Origin: Burkholderiales bacterium
Lineage (GTDB): Bacteria > Pseudomonadota > Gammaproteobacteria > Burkholderiales > SG8-41
Direction: 5' to 3'
Assembly: GCA_019634975.1 (NCBI GenBank)
Contig: JAHCAI010000002.1
Span: 62,001 to 126,000, forward strand
Length of the DNA: 64,000 nt
Shown here: piece by piece, positions 8,853 to 16,624 of the stretch
How positions within the stretch are numbered: position 1 is the first letter of the stretch
How the letters are laid out: every line of letters starts with the position of its first letter
Program-made: the position numbers and the translations under genes
Notes under the pieces: model-generated
Databases searched by the model: none
Seen by the model: only the letters and a program-made list of their open reading frames with translations
Told to the model about the DNA's origin: nothing

Positions 8853-9290
8853 ATGATGCAGAGGCTGATCATCGCTTTTCTTGCCGGCCTGCTGCCGGCA
8901 GCCGCGGGCGCCGCCGAGTTCCGCTCCGCGGCCGAAGCCGCTGTCGTGCTCTACGACGCGCCCTCGAGCAAGTCGACCCGGCTGTTCATCGTCAACCGCG
9001 GTTATCCGCTGGAAGTGCTGGTGCAGGTCGAGGGCTGGGTCAAGGTGCGCGATGCTGCAGGCACCCTGTCGTGGGTCGAAAGCAAGTCGCTGGACAATGC
9101 GCGCAACGTACTGCTGAAGTCTCCGGCCGCGGTGCGCCGGCAGCCGGCCGCCGATGCGCCGGTCGCCTTCGAGGGCCAGCGCGACCTGCTGCTCGAACTG
9201 CTGGAGGGCGGCAGCGGCGGCTGGCTGCATGTCCGCCACCGCGACGGCACCACCGGCTACGTCCGCGCGGCCGATGTCTGGGGCGGATGA
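8853..9290 (+). CDS. Periplasmic SH3-like domain protein, locus 1 copy
   Basis: This 145-residue protein has a clear signal peptide (about 1-20, ending AGA) and bacterial SH3-like features: a segment around [21 protein letters not shown], then [19 protein letters not shown], and a second half ending [11 protein letters not shown]. Such proteins are exported and may bind peptidoglycan or envelope proteins, but no specific role is established. Two tandem ATGs occur, at 8853 and 8856. It sits 11 bases after secB and 31 bases before gpsA, so it is probably part of that operon. Confidence 0.8.
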   Translation: MMQRLIIAFLAGLLPAAAGAAEFRSAAEAAVVLYDAPSSKSTRLFIVNRGYPLEVLVQVEGWVKVRDAAGTLSWVESKSLDNARNVLLKSPAAVRRQPAADAPVAFEGQRDLLLELLEGGSGGWLHVRHRDGTTGYVRAADVWGG

Positions 9291-9321
9291 CTACCGCCAC
9301 CGCACGGCGCATTACCCCGGC

Positions 9322-10332
9322 ATGAAGATCGCCGTCCTCGGTGCCGGCGCCTGGGGCACCGCACTCGCCATCAACCTCGCCGGACGCCGCGCGGTGTCGC
9401 TGTGGGCGCGGGACGCGGAGCAGCTGCGCGCGATGGCCGCGGCGCGGGTCAACCGACGCTACCTGCCGGACTGCGCCTTTCCCGGCGGACTTGCGGTGGA
9501 GCCCGATCTGTCGCGGGCAGTCGAGGGCAGCGCCTATGTCGTGGTCGCCGTCACGGTGTCCGGCTTGCGCGCAACGCTGCGCCGCCTGCGCGAACTGAAA
9601 GTGGCGGTGCCGGTGATCTGGCTGTGCAAGGGGTTCGAACGTCCGGACGCGCGCCTGCCGCACGAGGTCTATGCCGAGGAGATGGGCGACCGCCCTCCCG
9701 GCGCGGTGCTGTCCGGACCCAGCTTCGCGCAGGAGGTGGCTGCGGGCCTGCCCGCGGCGCTGACCCTGGCGGCGGCCGATGCGGCGCTGGCGGCGGCCGC
9801 GGCGCAGGCGTTGCACGGACCGGCGCTGCGCGTGTATTCGCATGACGATGTGATCGGCGTCGAAGTCGGCGGCGCGGTCAAGAACGTGATCGCCATCGCC
9901 GCCGGCGTCTGTGACGGCCTCGGTCTCGGGCTCAACGCCAGGGCGGCGCTGATCACCCGCGGCCTCGCCGAAATGACCCGCCTCGGCATCGCGCTCGGCG
10001 GCCGCGCCGAGACTTTTACCGGACTCGCCGGCATCGGCGATCTCCTGCTGACCTGCACCGGCGACCTCTCGCGCAACCGCCGCGTCGGCCTCGCCCTGGC
10101 GCGCGGCGAGGCGGCGGCCTCGGCGCAGGCCGGGCTCGGCCATGTCGCCGAGGGCGTGTTCACCGCCGGTGAAGTCAGCCGCCGTGCCGCCGCGCTGGGC
10201 GTGGACATGCCGATCACCGACGCCGTTTGCCGCGTGCTGGCTCAACCCGGCAGCGCCGCCGACATCGTGCGCAGCCTGCTTGCGCGCGATCCCAAGCCGG
10301 AGCATGCAGCACTGCCGCGCAAGTCCGGCTGA
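9322..10332 (+). CDS. gpsA: NAD(P)-dependent glycerol-3-phosphate dehydrogenase, locus 1 copy
   Basis: This 336-residue GpsA reduces dihydroxyacetone phosphate to sn-glycerol 3-phosphate for phospholipid synthesis. The Rossmann loop GAGAWG is at 7-12, K103 lies in LCKGF, the likely catalytic K187 in GGAVKNVIA, and the substrate region SRNRRVG at 250-256. It follows the SH3-like gene and converges on trmL, with nine bases between the stops. I chose the ATG at 9322, directly before the nucleotide fold. A second intact copy is at 37164-38171. Confidence 0.95.
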   Translation: MKIAVLGAGAWGTALAINLAGRRAVSLWARDAEQLRAMAAARVNRRYLPDCAFPGGLAVEPDLSRAVEGSAYVVVAVTVSGLRATLRRLRELKVAVPVIWLCKGFERPDARLPHEVYAEEMGDRPPGAVLSGPSFAQEVAAGLPAALTLAAADAALAAAAAQALHGPALRVYSHDDVIGVEVGGAVKNVIAIAAGVCDGLGLGLNARAALITRGLAEMTRLGIALGGRAETFTGLAGIGDLLLTCTGDLSRNRRVGLALARGEAAASAQAGLGHVAEGVFTAGEVSRRAAALGVDMPITDAVCRVLAQPGSAADIVRSLLARDPKPEHAALPRKSG

Positions 10333-10341
10333 CCGGAACCT

Positions 10342-10806
10342 TCAGCCACCGCCGGCGAAGCCGCACTGGCGCCAGGCTTCATAAAGCACGACGGCCACGG
10401 CATTTGACAGGTTCAGGCTGCGGCTGTCCGCGCGCATCGGCAGGCGCAGCCGCCGTTCCGGCGGCCAGGCGTCCAGCAGTGCTCCGGGCAGGCCGCGGGA
10501 TTCAGAACCGAAGACCAGCACATCCTCCGCGGCGTAGCCGACCCGGTCGTAGCGAGTGCCGCCGCGCGTGGTGATCGCGAACAGCCGCCGCCCGGCAAAG
10601 TGTGCGGCGCAGGCCGCCCAGTCGTCGTGCAGCTGCAGGGCCGCGCGTTCGCGGTAATCGAGGCCGGCTCGTGCCAGCGTGCGGTCGTTCAGCGTGAAGC
10701 CCAGCGGCCGCACCAGGTGCAGGCGCGCGCCGGTGTTGGCCGCGAGGCGCATCACGTTGCCGGTATTGGGCGCGATCTCCGGTTCATGCAGCACGATGTC
10801 GAACAT
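10342..10806 (-). CDS. trmL: tRNA (cytidine/uridine-2'-O)-methyltransferase TrmL, locus 1 copy
   Basis: This 154-residue single-domain SPOUT methyltransferase would modify the wobble base of tRNA-Leu. The N-terminal [19 protein letters not shown] motif and the knot motifs FGSESRGLP and LPM...[18 protein letters not shown] are all present. It is divergent from mshE. The 147-base gap between them holds the conserved palindrome and a sigma-54 element. A second copy is at 38176-38640. Confidence 0.93.
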   Translation of the reverse strand: MFDIVLHEPEIAPNTGNVMRLAANTGARLHLVRPLGFTLNDRTLARAGLDYRERAALQLHDDWAACAAHFAGRRLFAITTRGGTRYDRVGYAAEDVLVFGSESRGLPGALLDAWPPERRLRLPMRADSRSLNLSNAVAVVLYEAWRQCGFAGGG

Positions 10807-10846
10807 CCGTCGCTTTCTGCGTTTGCAATCGGCGGTTGTTTTCAGG

Positions 10847-10874
10847 GCCTTAAGCGGATATCCTTAATTATCAA
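10847..10874. promoter_or_regulatory. Conserved 28-base element with imperfect palindrome upstream of mshE (locus 1)
   Basis: Twenty-eight bases are identical here and at 38681-38708, although the surrounding intergenic DNA has diverged. The core TTAAGCGGATATCCTTAA (10850-10867) is an imperfect inverted repeat around GGATATCC. Its centre lies about 75 bases upstream of the start site predicted from the sigma-54 element, the usual place for a bacterial enhancer-binding protein. The conservation is seen directly. The role as operator is inferred. Confidence 0.6.
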
Positions 10875-10907
10875 CAACATGCAGGGTCCGCAGGGGGAGC
10901 CTTGTTC

Positions 10908-10923
10908 TGGTACGCTGCTTGCG
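10908..10923 (+). promoter_or_regulatory. Sigma-54 promoter for mshE (locus 1)
   Basis: TGGTAC, five bases, then TTGCG matches the -24/-12 pattern (TGGYAC-N5-TTGC) with correct GG-to-GC spacing. Transcription would begin near 10933, giving about 20 bases of leader before the mshE ATG at 10954. The same arrangement occurs upstream of the locus 2 mshE. Confidence 0.65.
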
Positions 10924-10953
10924 TTCCTCCCCGGCATTTTGAGCGAAAAGCGA

Positions 10954-12660
10954 ATGGGCCGTCCTGAAAAAATCCGCCTCGGCGAAATCCTGGTCCAGCA
11001 GAAGCTGCTGAGCGAAGACCAGCTCAAGGCCGCGCTCGAGGAGCAGAAAAAGACCGGGCGCCGCCTCGGCCACGTGTTCATCGAGAAGGGCTTCATCACC
11101 GAGGAGCAGATCTCCAAGGCCCTGGCGCGCCAGCTCGGCGCCGCGTACATCGACCTCAAGCACTACAACATCAAGCGCGACGTCATCACCAGGCTTCCGG
11201 AAACCCAGGCACGCCGCTTCCGCGCCATCGTGCTCGAGGACAGGGGTGATGCCTACATGGTCGGCATGGCCGACCCCACGGACCTGACCGCCTACGACGA
11301 GATCGCGCGCGTGCTCAAGCGCGACATTGATCTCGCGGTTGTTACCGAGACCGAACTGCTGCGCGCCATCGACCGCAGCTACCGCCGCACCGAGCAGATC
11401 GCCGGGCTCGCGCAGGAACTCGGCGCCGACCTTGGCGATTCGGGGGCGGTGGATTTTGCCGCGCTGGCGACCACGCCGGGCCTGGAAGAGGCGCCGGTGG
11501 TGAAGCTGCTGCAGACGGTGTTCGAGGATGCGACCCAGGCGCGCGCCTCCGACATCCACATCGAGCCCCAGGACAAGCGGTTGCAGATCCGCTTCCGCAT
11601 CGACGGCGTGCTGCACCTGCAGACCGAGACCGACAGCAAGATCGCCTCCGCCGTCGTGCTGCGGCTGAAGCTGATGTCGGGCCTCGACATTTCCGAAAAG
11701 CGCCTGCCGCAGGACGGCCGCTTCGCGATCAAGGTGCGCAACACCGCGATCGACGTGCGTATTTCGACGATGCCCACCCAGTACGGCGAATCCGTGGTGA
11801 TGCGCCTGCTGAACCAGAGCAGCGGCATCCTCGGCCTCGACAACATCGGCATTCCGGCGGACATGCTGGCCAAGGTGCGCGAAGTGATCCACCGCCACAG
11901 CGGCATGGTGCTGGTCACCGGCCCCACCGGCAGCGGCAAGACCACGACGCTCTACGCGGCGCTGAACGAGCTCAACACGCCGGAGCGCAAGATCATCACC
12001 GTCGAGGACCCGGTGGAGTACCGGCTGCCCGGCATCAACCAGGTGCAGGTCAACGACAAGATCGAGCTGACCTTCGACCGCGTGCTGCGATCCGCGCTGC
12101 GCCAGGACCCGGACGTGGTGCTGGTCGGCGAGATGCGCGACGAGCAGACTGTGGAGACCGGCCTGCGCGCGGCGATGACCGGCCACATGGTGTTCTCGAC
12201 GCTGCATACCAACGATGCCGCGAGCACGCCGGTCCGCCTGCTCGACATGGGCGCGCCACGCTACATGGTCGCGCTGTCGCTGCAGCTGGTGATCGCGCAG
12301 CGCCTGGTGCGGGTGATCTGCGACAGCTGCATCGAGGATTACCAGCTGCTTCCGAACGAGCACGAATTCCTGCGCAGCGAGCTCGGCGACGCCGTCGACG
12401 GCCACAGTTACAAGCGCGGCCGCGGCTGTTCGCACTGCAACGGCACGGGTTTCAGCGGCCGCACCGGGGTTTATGAAATGCTGGAAATGACCAAGCCTGT
12501 GGTGGAGGCGGCCAACCGCGAGGACGTGCAGCAGTTCATCGAGGTTGCCCGCAGGCAGCTCGCCGGGCGCACGCTGCGCCACCATGCCGCGCAGATCGTC
12601 GCCGCCGGAAAGACCACGGCGGAAGAGGCGATGCGCGTCAGCAGCCAGCTCGCCGACTGA
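10954..12660 (+). CDS. mshE: MSHA pilus extension ATPase MshE (c-di-GMP-binding), locus 1
   Basis: This 568-residue GspE/PilB-family ATPase powers pilus assembly at the cytoplasmic face. The N-terminus carries two 24-residue MshEN motifs (RLG...Q), at 8-31 and 37-60, separated by five residues, exactly the described c-di-GMP-binding arrangement. Walker A GPTGSGKT is at 323-330, the Walker B region DPDVVLVGEMRDEQ near 385, and a CxxC...CxxC zinc site lies near the C-terminus. I chose the ATG at 10954; the longer frame upstream overlaps trmL and the promoter. From codon 198 to the end the DNA appears identical to the locus 2 copy, while the first 197 codons have diverged. Confidence 0.95.
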   Translation: MGRPEKIRLGEILVQQKLLSEDQLKAALEEQKKTGRRLGHVFIEKGFITEEQISKALARQLGAAYIDLKHYNIKRDVITRLPETQARRFRAIVLEDRGDAYMVGMADPTDLTAYDEIARVLKRDIDLAVVTETELLRAIDRSYRRTEQIAGLAQELGADLGDSGAVDFAALATTPGLEEAPVVKLLQTVFEDATQARASDIHIEPQDKRLQIRFRIDGVLHLQTETDSKIASAVVLRLKLMSGLDISEKRLPQDGRFAIKVRNTAIDVRISTMPTQYGESVVMRLLNQSSGILGLDNIGIPADMLAKVREVIHRHSGMVLVTGPTGSGKTTTLYAALNELNTPERKIITVEDPVEYRLPGINQVQVNDKIELTFDRVLRSALRQDPDVVLVGEMRDEQTVETGLRAAMTGHMVFSTLHTNDAASTPVRLLDMGAPRYMVALSLQLVIAQRLVRVICDSCIEDYQLLPNEHEFLRSELGDAVDGHSYKRGRGCSHCNGTGFSGRTGVYEMLEMTKPVVEAANREDVQQFIEVARRQLAGRTLRHHAAQIVAAGKTTAEEAMRVSSQLAD

Positions 12661-14164
12661 GGGCGATGCCGTTTTTCGCCTACAAGGGACGCAACGGCCG
12701 CGGCGAGGCCGTGCAGGGCGTGCTCGAGGGTGCCGACAGCGGCGCGATCGCCGGCCAGCTGTTCGGGCTCGGCATCACGCCGCTGGAAATCAGGCCCTCG
12801 GCGCCGCCGAGGGCCGATGGCGGCGGCGTGAAATTCGGCTTCGGCAAGCCCAAGGTCACGCATACCGAGGTGCTGCTGTTCAGCCGGCAGATGTACACCC
12901 TGCTCAAGGCCGGCGTGCCGATCATGGGCGCGCTGAAGGGGCTGGAGGAATCAACGGCCAATCCGACCTTTGCCGGGGTGGTGCGCGACCTGCGCGAGAG
13001 TCTCGATACCGGCCGCGAGCTGTCGGTGTCGCTGGCACGCCATCCCGAGGTGTTCGGCCAGTTCTACACCGCGATGGTCAGCGTCGGCGAGCAGACCGGC
13101 CGGCTGGAGGAGGTGTTCCTGCGCCTGTTCAACCACCTCGAGTTCGAGAAATTCATGCGCGAGCAGGTGAAAACGGCGATCCGCTACCCCAGTTTTGTCG
13201 TGGCGACGATGGCGGTCGCGATCGTGATCATCAACATTTTCGTGATCCCGGCCTTCGCCAAGGTATATGCCGGATTCAAGGCCGAGCTGCCGCTGATGAC
13301 CAAGGTGCTGATCGGTTTCTCGAACTTCATGGTCGAGTACTGGCCCTACCTGCTGGCCGGGCTGGTCGCCGCATTCTTCGGCGCGCGCGCCTGGGTGAAC
13401 ACACCGGCCGGCCGCATGGCCTGGGATCGCATGAAGCTGCGCATTCCGATTGCCGGCGCCATTGTCCAGAAGGCCACGCTGGCGCGCTTCGCGCGCAGCT
13501 TCTCGCTCGCCTTCCGCAGCGGCGTGCCGGTGACCACGGGGCTGGGCATGGTCGCCAACACCGTCGAGAACGTCTACATCTCGGAGCGCATCGTGCGCAT
13601 GCGCGAGGGTGTCGAGCGCGGCGAATCGGTGCTGCGCACCGCGCGCGAGGCCGGGGTGTTCACGCCGGTGGTGCTGCAGATGATCGCCGTCGGCGAGGAA
13701 TCGGGCGCGCTCGACGACCTGACCGGCGAGATCGCCGACCTCTACCAGCGCGAGGTCGAGTACGAGCTGAAGCACCTGAGTTCGCAGATCGAGCCGATAC
13801 TGATCGTCATGCTCGGCATCCTGGTGCTGATCCTCGCGCTGGGCGTGTTCCTGCCGATCTGGGACCTCGGCACCGCGGCGACCGCCAAAAAATGAGCGCA
13901 TGAGCCGGCAGCGCGGGCGACGACAGCGCGGCTTCTCGCTGCTGGAGCTGGCGGTGGTCGCGGTGATCCTGTCGCTGCTGCTGGGCCTGCTGCTCGAGCG
14001 CCTGAGCTACTACCAGGAAGCCGCCGAGAGGGCGCGCTTCGAGGCCACGCTGCAGGGCTACAAGACCGCGCTGCAGATCCGCCTCGCCGAACTGATCCTC
14101 GAGCGCCGCGAAGGCGAGGCGCGCCGGCTGGAAGTCGAGAATCCGACACGCTGGCTGTCGGAAA
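11545..14164. repeat. 2,620-base direct repeat, left copy (mshE 3' end, mshG, mshF 5' end)
   Basis: This tract appears base-for-base identical to 39401-42020, with a constant offset of 27,856. Differences begin abruptly at both edges: the base at 11544 is C where 39400 is T, and GG at 14165-14166 aligns with CA at 42021-42022. Outside the tract, homologous genes differ at many third codon positions. It is too long and too gene-like to be a mobile element, and carries no terminal repeats. Confidence 0.9.
12666..13895 (+). CDS. mshG: MSHA pilus inner-membrane platform protein MshG, locus 1
   Basis: This 409-residue GspF/PilC-family protein is the inner-membrane platform linking the MshE motor to pilin insertion. 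Two GspF domains are visible, with membrane helices at about 177-197, 222-242 and 380-398. It starts five bases after the mshE stop and ends four bases before mshF. The whole gene lies in the identical tract, so the product is the same as the locus 2 MshG (40522-41751). Confidence 0.95.
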   Translation: MPFFAYKGRNGRGEAVQGVLEGADSGAIAGQLFGLGITPLEIRPSAPPRADGGGVKFGFGKPKVTHTEVLLFSRQMYTLLKAGVPIMGALKGLEESTANPTFAGVVRDLRESLDTGRELSVSLARHPEVFGQFYTAMVSVGEQTGRLEEVFLRLFNHLEFEKFMREQVKTAIRYPSFVVATMAVAIVIINIFVIPAFAKVYAGFKAELPLMTKVLIGFSNFMVEYWPYLLAGLVAAFFGARAWVNTPAGRMAWDRMKLRIPIAGAIVQKATLARFARSFSLAFRSGVPVTTGLGMVANTVENVYISERIVRMREGVERGESVLRTAREAGVFTPVVLQMIAVGEESGALDDLTGEIADLYQREVEYELKHLSSQIEPILIVMLGILVLILALGVFLPIWDLGTAATAKK

Positions 14165-14415
14165 GGCCGACAGACTATGGCGGGGCCTTGCCCGCCCGAC
14201 CGGAGCCCGGGGCCTGGTATTTCGACGAGCCGGCGCGGGAACTGGTGTATGTCCCCAATTCGGCGCGGCGCCTGCAGGTCGAACTGCGTAACGGCATGAA
14301 ACAGCTGCGTTTTGCCGTGAAAGTGGTTTATCAGGATGTGCCTGTCAGCGGCCGGTCGGTTCGCAGCGTGGCGGGGATTGTCCTGCAGCCTGCGGCCGAG
14401 TATCGGTGGCCGTGA
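13900..14415 (+). CDS. mshF: MshF-like prepilin-type protein, locus 1
   Basis: This 171-residue protein has a short basic leader ending RRQRG, then [22 protein letters not shown], a type III signal of the type IV pilin kind with Glu at +5 and a membrane helix. The rest is a charged helical region and a small beta-like C-terminal part ending YRWP. Its position after mshG and its size fit MshF, an accessory minor-pilin-like protein. Its first 88 codons lie in the identical tract; the remainder has diverged from the locus 2 copy. Confidence 0.85.
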   Translation: MSRQRGRRQRGFSLLELAVVAVILSLLLGLLLERLSYYQEAAERARFEATLQGYKTALQIRLAELILERREGEARRLEVENPTRWLSERPTDYGGALPARPEPGAWYFDEPARELVYVPNSARRLQVELRNGMKQLRFAVKVVYQDVPVSGRSVRSVAGIVLQPAAEYRWP

Positions 14416-14433
14416 TCGCGAAGAAGGTGACCT

Positions 14434-14449
14434 TGGCACTACTTTTGCT
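14434..14449 (+). promoter_or_regulatory. Sigma-54 promoter for the first pilin (locus 1)
   Basis: TGGCAC, five bases, then TTGCT is a full consensus -24/-12 match. The predicted start near 14460 leaves about 32 bases of leader before the pilin ATG at 14492. A matching element stands at the same place in locus 2. RpoN control is well known for type IV pilin genes such as pilA. Confidence 0.75.
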
Positions 14450-14491
14450 GTATTATCAACAAGATGCCTCCGAATTTGTGAGAAAAATCAC

Positions 14492-14971
14492 ATGAGCAAA
14501 CGTTTCCAGAGCGGTTTCACCCTGATCGAACTGATCGTGGTGATCATCATTCTGGCGATTCTCGCGGCGACTGCGCTGCCGCGGTTCGCCAATCTGCAGG
14601 TGCAGGCGCGGATTGCCAAGCTCAACGGCGCGCTGGGTGCGATGAAGGGCGCCTCCGCGCTGGCCCATGCCGCCTGCCTCGCCACCACACCACAGTGCGG
14701 CGCCACGCTGCTGATGGAGGGCGTCAATGTGACCATGATCCATACTTATCCGACGGCTGATGCCGCCGGCATCGTAACCGCGGCCGGGATCAATGCCGGT
14801 CCGACTTCGGACGACGGTTACAACACCGAACTTGGCGGTTCCGCGGCTGGCGCGACACTGCGCATGATGGTGATGGGCAACGATCCGACGACCTGCAGTT
14901 TCACCTATACGGCGCCGACGGCGCCCAATACGTCACCGACATTCAGCGCGCTGGTGACTTCCGGCTGCTGA
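14492..14971 (+). CDS. MshA/MshB-type type IV prepilin, first pilin of locus 1
   Basis: This 159-residue prepilin has leader MSKRFQSG, cleavage before F9, and Glu at +5 in [28 protein letters not shown], followed by a long N-terminal helix and a small globular domain. Cysteine pairs in [10 protein letters not shown] and near the C-terminus (CSFTY, SGC) suggest disulfides. I chose the ATG at 14492, which gives a normal short leader and a start downstream of the sigma-54 promoter; the longer upstream frame overlaps mshF. Whether this or the next gene is the major subunit cannot be settled here. Confidence 0.9.
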   Translation: MSKRFQSGFTLIELIVVIIILAILAATALPRFANLQVQARIAKLNGALGAMKGASALAHAACLATTPQCGATLLMEGVNVTMIHTYPTADAAGIVTAAGINAGPTSDDGYNTELGGSAAGATLRMMVMGNDPTTCSFTYTAPTAPNTSPTFSALVTSGC

Positions 14972-14986
14972 AGCGCGGCCAAGGAC

Positions 14987-15002
14987 TGGCACGAAGGTTG
15001 CA
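14987..15002 (+). promoter_or_regulatory. Sigma-54 promoter for the second pilin (locus 1)
   Basis: TGGCACGAAGGTTGCA matches the -24/-12 consensus at every conserved position. Transcription would start near 15013, about 47 bases before the pilin ATG at 15060, which has a strong GGGAGAGG ribosome binding site. No equivalent is visible at the corresponding place in locus 2. Confidence 0.75.
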
Positions 15003-15059
15003 TTGCTTTATTGCACGATTTTTCAAACCGGTTTTGACAGAAAGAGAAGGGAGAGGACC

Positions 15060-15464
15060 ATGAAACAGCAACGCGGTTTTACACTGGTGGAACTGATCGT
15101 CGTAATTGCCATTCTGGGCATTCTGGCGGCGACGGCACTTCCGCGATTCATCAACGTCAGCCAGGATGCCAAGAATGCCGCCGCAGACGGCTTGGTGGGG
15201 GCGATCAACGGTGCGGTGGCATTGTGCCAGGCTGCCTGGGTTGCAGCGGGCAGTACCGGAGGCACATGTGCCATGGTTGGCGCGACACCGACGGTCAATA
15301 CGAGCGGCATACCGACGGCTGACGCTGCCGGCATCGGCGCGGCGGTCACGGTCAGCGGATTTGGCGGCACCCCCCCCAACTACACCCTGACCGCGGACCC
15401 GACCTGCACGGTGACCTATGCGACCACTGTGCCCTACGCCACAAAGGGTGGCAGCTGTCCCTGA
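15060..15464 (+). CDS. MshA/MshB-type type IV prepilin, second pilin of locus 1
   Basis: This 134-residue prepilin has a six-residue leader (MKQQRG), cleavage before F7, and Glu at +5 in [33 protein letters not shown] helical region rich in Ala and a small domain with four cysteines follow. It is flanked by its own sigma-54 promoter, an excellent Shine-Dalgarno and a terminator, the pattern expected of an abundantly made major pilin. The N-terminal 60 residues are nearly the same as in the locus 2 pilin at 42907, but the exposed C-terminal half differs considerably. Confidence 0.92.
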   Translation: MKQQRGFTLVELIVVIAILGILAATALPRFINVSQDAKNAAADGLVGAINGAVALCQAAWVAAGSTGGTCAMVGATPTVNTSGIPTADAAGIGAAVTVSGFGGTPPNYTLTADPTCTVTYATTVPYATKGGSCP

Positions 15465-15518
15465 CTGACGGTCGGGATACAAGTTGCCTGGGTCTGTGGT
15501 GAGCAGGCCGGCCAATAC

Positions 15519-15557
15519 AACAGGGGGTCGCGGTGTTCGCGCCCCCCTGTTTTTTTT
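15519..15557 (+). terminator. Rho-independent terminator after the locus 1 pilins
   Basis: AACAGGGGG...CGCG pairs with CGCG...CCCCCCTGTT, followed by a run of eight T residues. It lies between the second pilin and mshC and would lower transcription of the minor-pilin genes relative to the pilins. Confidence 0.88.
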
Positions 15558-15573
15558 GCCGGACGGTGTTGCC

Positions 15574-16017
15574 ATGAGAACATCCGGATTCACCCTGGTC
15601 GAGCTGGTGGTCACCATCGCGATCGCCGCGATCATTGCCGTTGTGGCGGCACCCCGCTTTTTCCAGGCCAGCACCTTCGATTCCCGCGGTTTTTATGACA
15701 AGTCGGCGGCGGTCGTGCGCCTTGCCCAGAAAAGCGCAATCGCCTGGCGGCGGGAAGTGCATGTCTGCGTATCCACCAGCCAAGTCACCGCGGGCACCGC
15801 TGCAGGCTGCGGCACACCGCTGACCTATCCGGTCAGCGGCGCGCCCGCGACCGAGACGGCACCGAACGGCGTTACGCTGTCTCCGGTCGCTTTCAGTTTT
15901 GACGGTCTGGGACGTCCCAGCGCTGCCGTGACCATTGTTTTCAACAGTTCGATCGCCGGCGATCCCGCGCGGCAAATCGGCGTTGCAGCCGAAACCGGCT
16001 ATGTCACCGCGAACTGA
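15574..16017 (+). CDS. mshC: MshC-like minor prepilin, locus 1
   Basis: This 147-residue prepilin has the leader MRTSG, then FTLVELVVTIAIAAIIAVVAAPRFF with Glu at +5. The C-terminal domain is GspH/FimT-like, with two cysteines (HVCVSTS and AAGCGTP). The order after the pilins matches MshC. I chose the ATG at 15574, downstream of the terminator; the longer frame runs through the hairpin. It overlaps mshD by 17 bases. Its pair in locus 2 (43403-43846) has the same length. Confidence 0.88.
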   Translation: MRTSGFTLVELVVTIAIAAIIAVVAAPRFFQASTFDSRGFYDKSAAVVRLAQKSAIAWRREVHVCVSTSQVTAGTAAGCGTPLTYPVSGAPATETAPNGVTLSPVAFSFDGLGRPSAAVTIVFNSSIAGDPARQIGVAAETGYVTAN

Positions 16018-16624
16018 CCGGAGCATGCGCGGGAGGGGTAACCGCGGCATTTCGCTGGTGGAGCTGGTGGTGTTCATCGTCATCATCAGCGCGGCGCTGG
16101 CAGGGATTCTTGGCGTGATGAACTTCACCACCCGCGCCAGCGCCGATCCACTGGCGCAGAAGCAGGCGCTGGCCATCGCCGAAGCCTACCTTGAGGAAGC
16201 GCTGGCGATGCCCTTCACCTACTGCGATCCGGACGATGTCAACGCCGCGACTGCGCAGTCGACGGCTGCCGTCAATCCTGCGGACCCGGCGCGTTGCGCG
16301 ACCACGCTCGAGGGCATCGGCGCGGAGGGCGAGACGCGCAGCAGCGCGACGACGCCGTACGACAACGTCAATGACTATGCCAGCTTGCCTGCCGGCGCGC
16401 CTGCGAATGTCGACGGCACGCCGATCGCCGGCCTTGGCAGCTACACAGTGGCGGTGGCGGTGGCTGCCGCGCCGCTGGCGGCCGATACCGCCACCGTTGC
16501 CGCTACCGACGGCAACGGCCGCCCGCTGTCGCTGCGTGTCACCGTGACGGTGACCGGTCCCAATAACGTCACCGTGGTGCTGGACGGCTACCGCACCCGC
16601 CATTCGCCCAACGCGCTGCCCTGA
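16001..16624 (+). CDS. mshD: MshD-like minor prepilin, locus 1
   Basis: This 207-residue minor prepilin has a 16-residue leader ending RG, then ISLVELVVFIVIISAALAGILGVMNFTTRASADP. Isoleucine rather than Phe sits at +1 of the mature protein and Glu at +5 is kept. The ATG at 16001 overlaps the mshC end and gives the same leader length as in locus 2, which is why I prefer it over the ATG at 16025. The C-terminal domain contains VTVTVTGPNNVTVVLDGYR. It couples to mshO through a TGATG overlap. Confidence 0.85.
   Translation: MSPRTDRSMRGRGNRGISLVELVVFIVIISAALAGILGVMNFTTRASADPLAQKQALAIAEAYLEEALAMPFTYCDPDDVNAATAQSTAAVNPADPARCATTLEGIGAEGETRSSATTPYDNVNDYASLPAGAPANVDGTPIAGLGSYTVAVAVAAAPLAADTATVAATDGNGRPLSLRVTVTVTGPNNVTVVLDGYRTRHSPNALP

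Noticed and set aside
11545..14164. The identical tract as an insertion sequence or transposon
   Set aside because: It contains only msh genes, starts and ends inside genes without breaking frame, and has no terminal inverted repeats, transposase or target duplication.
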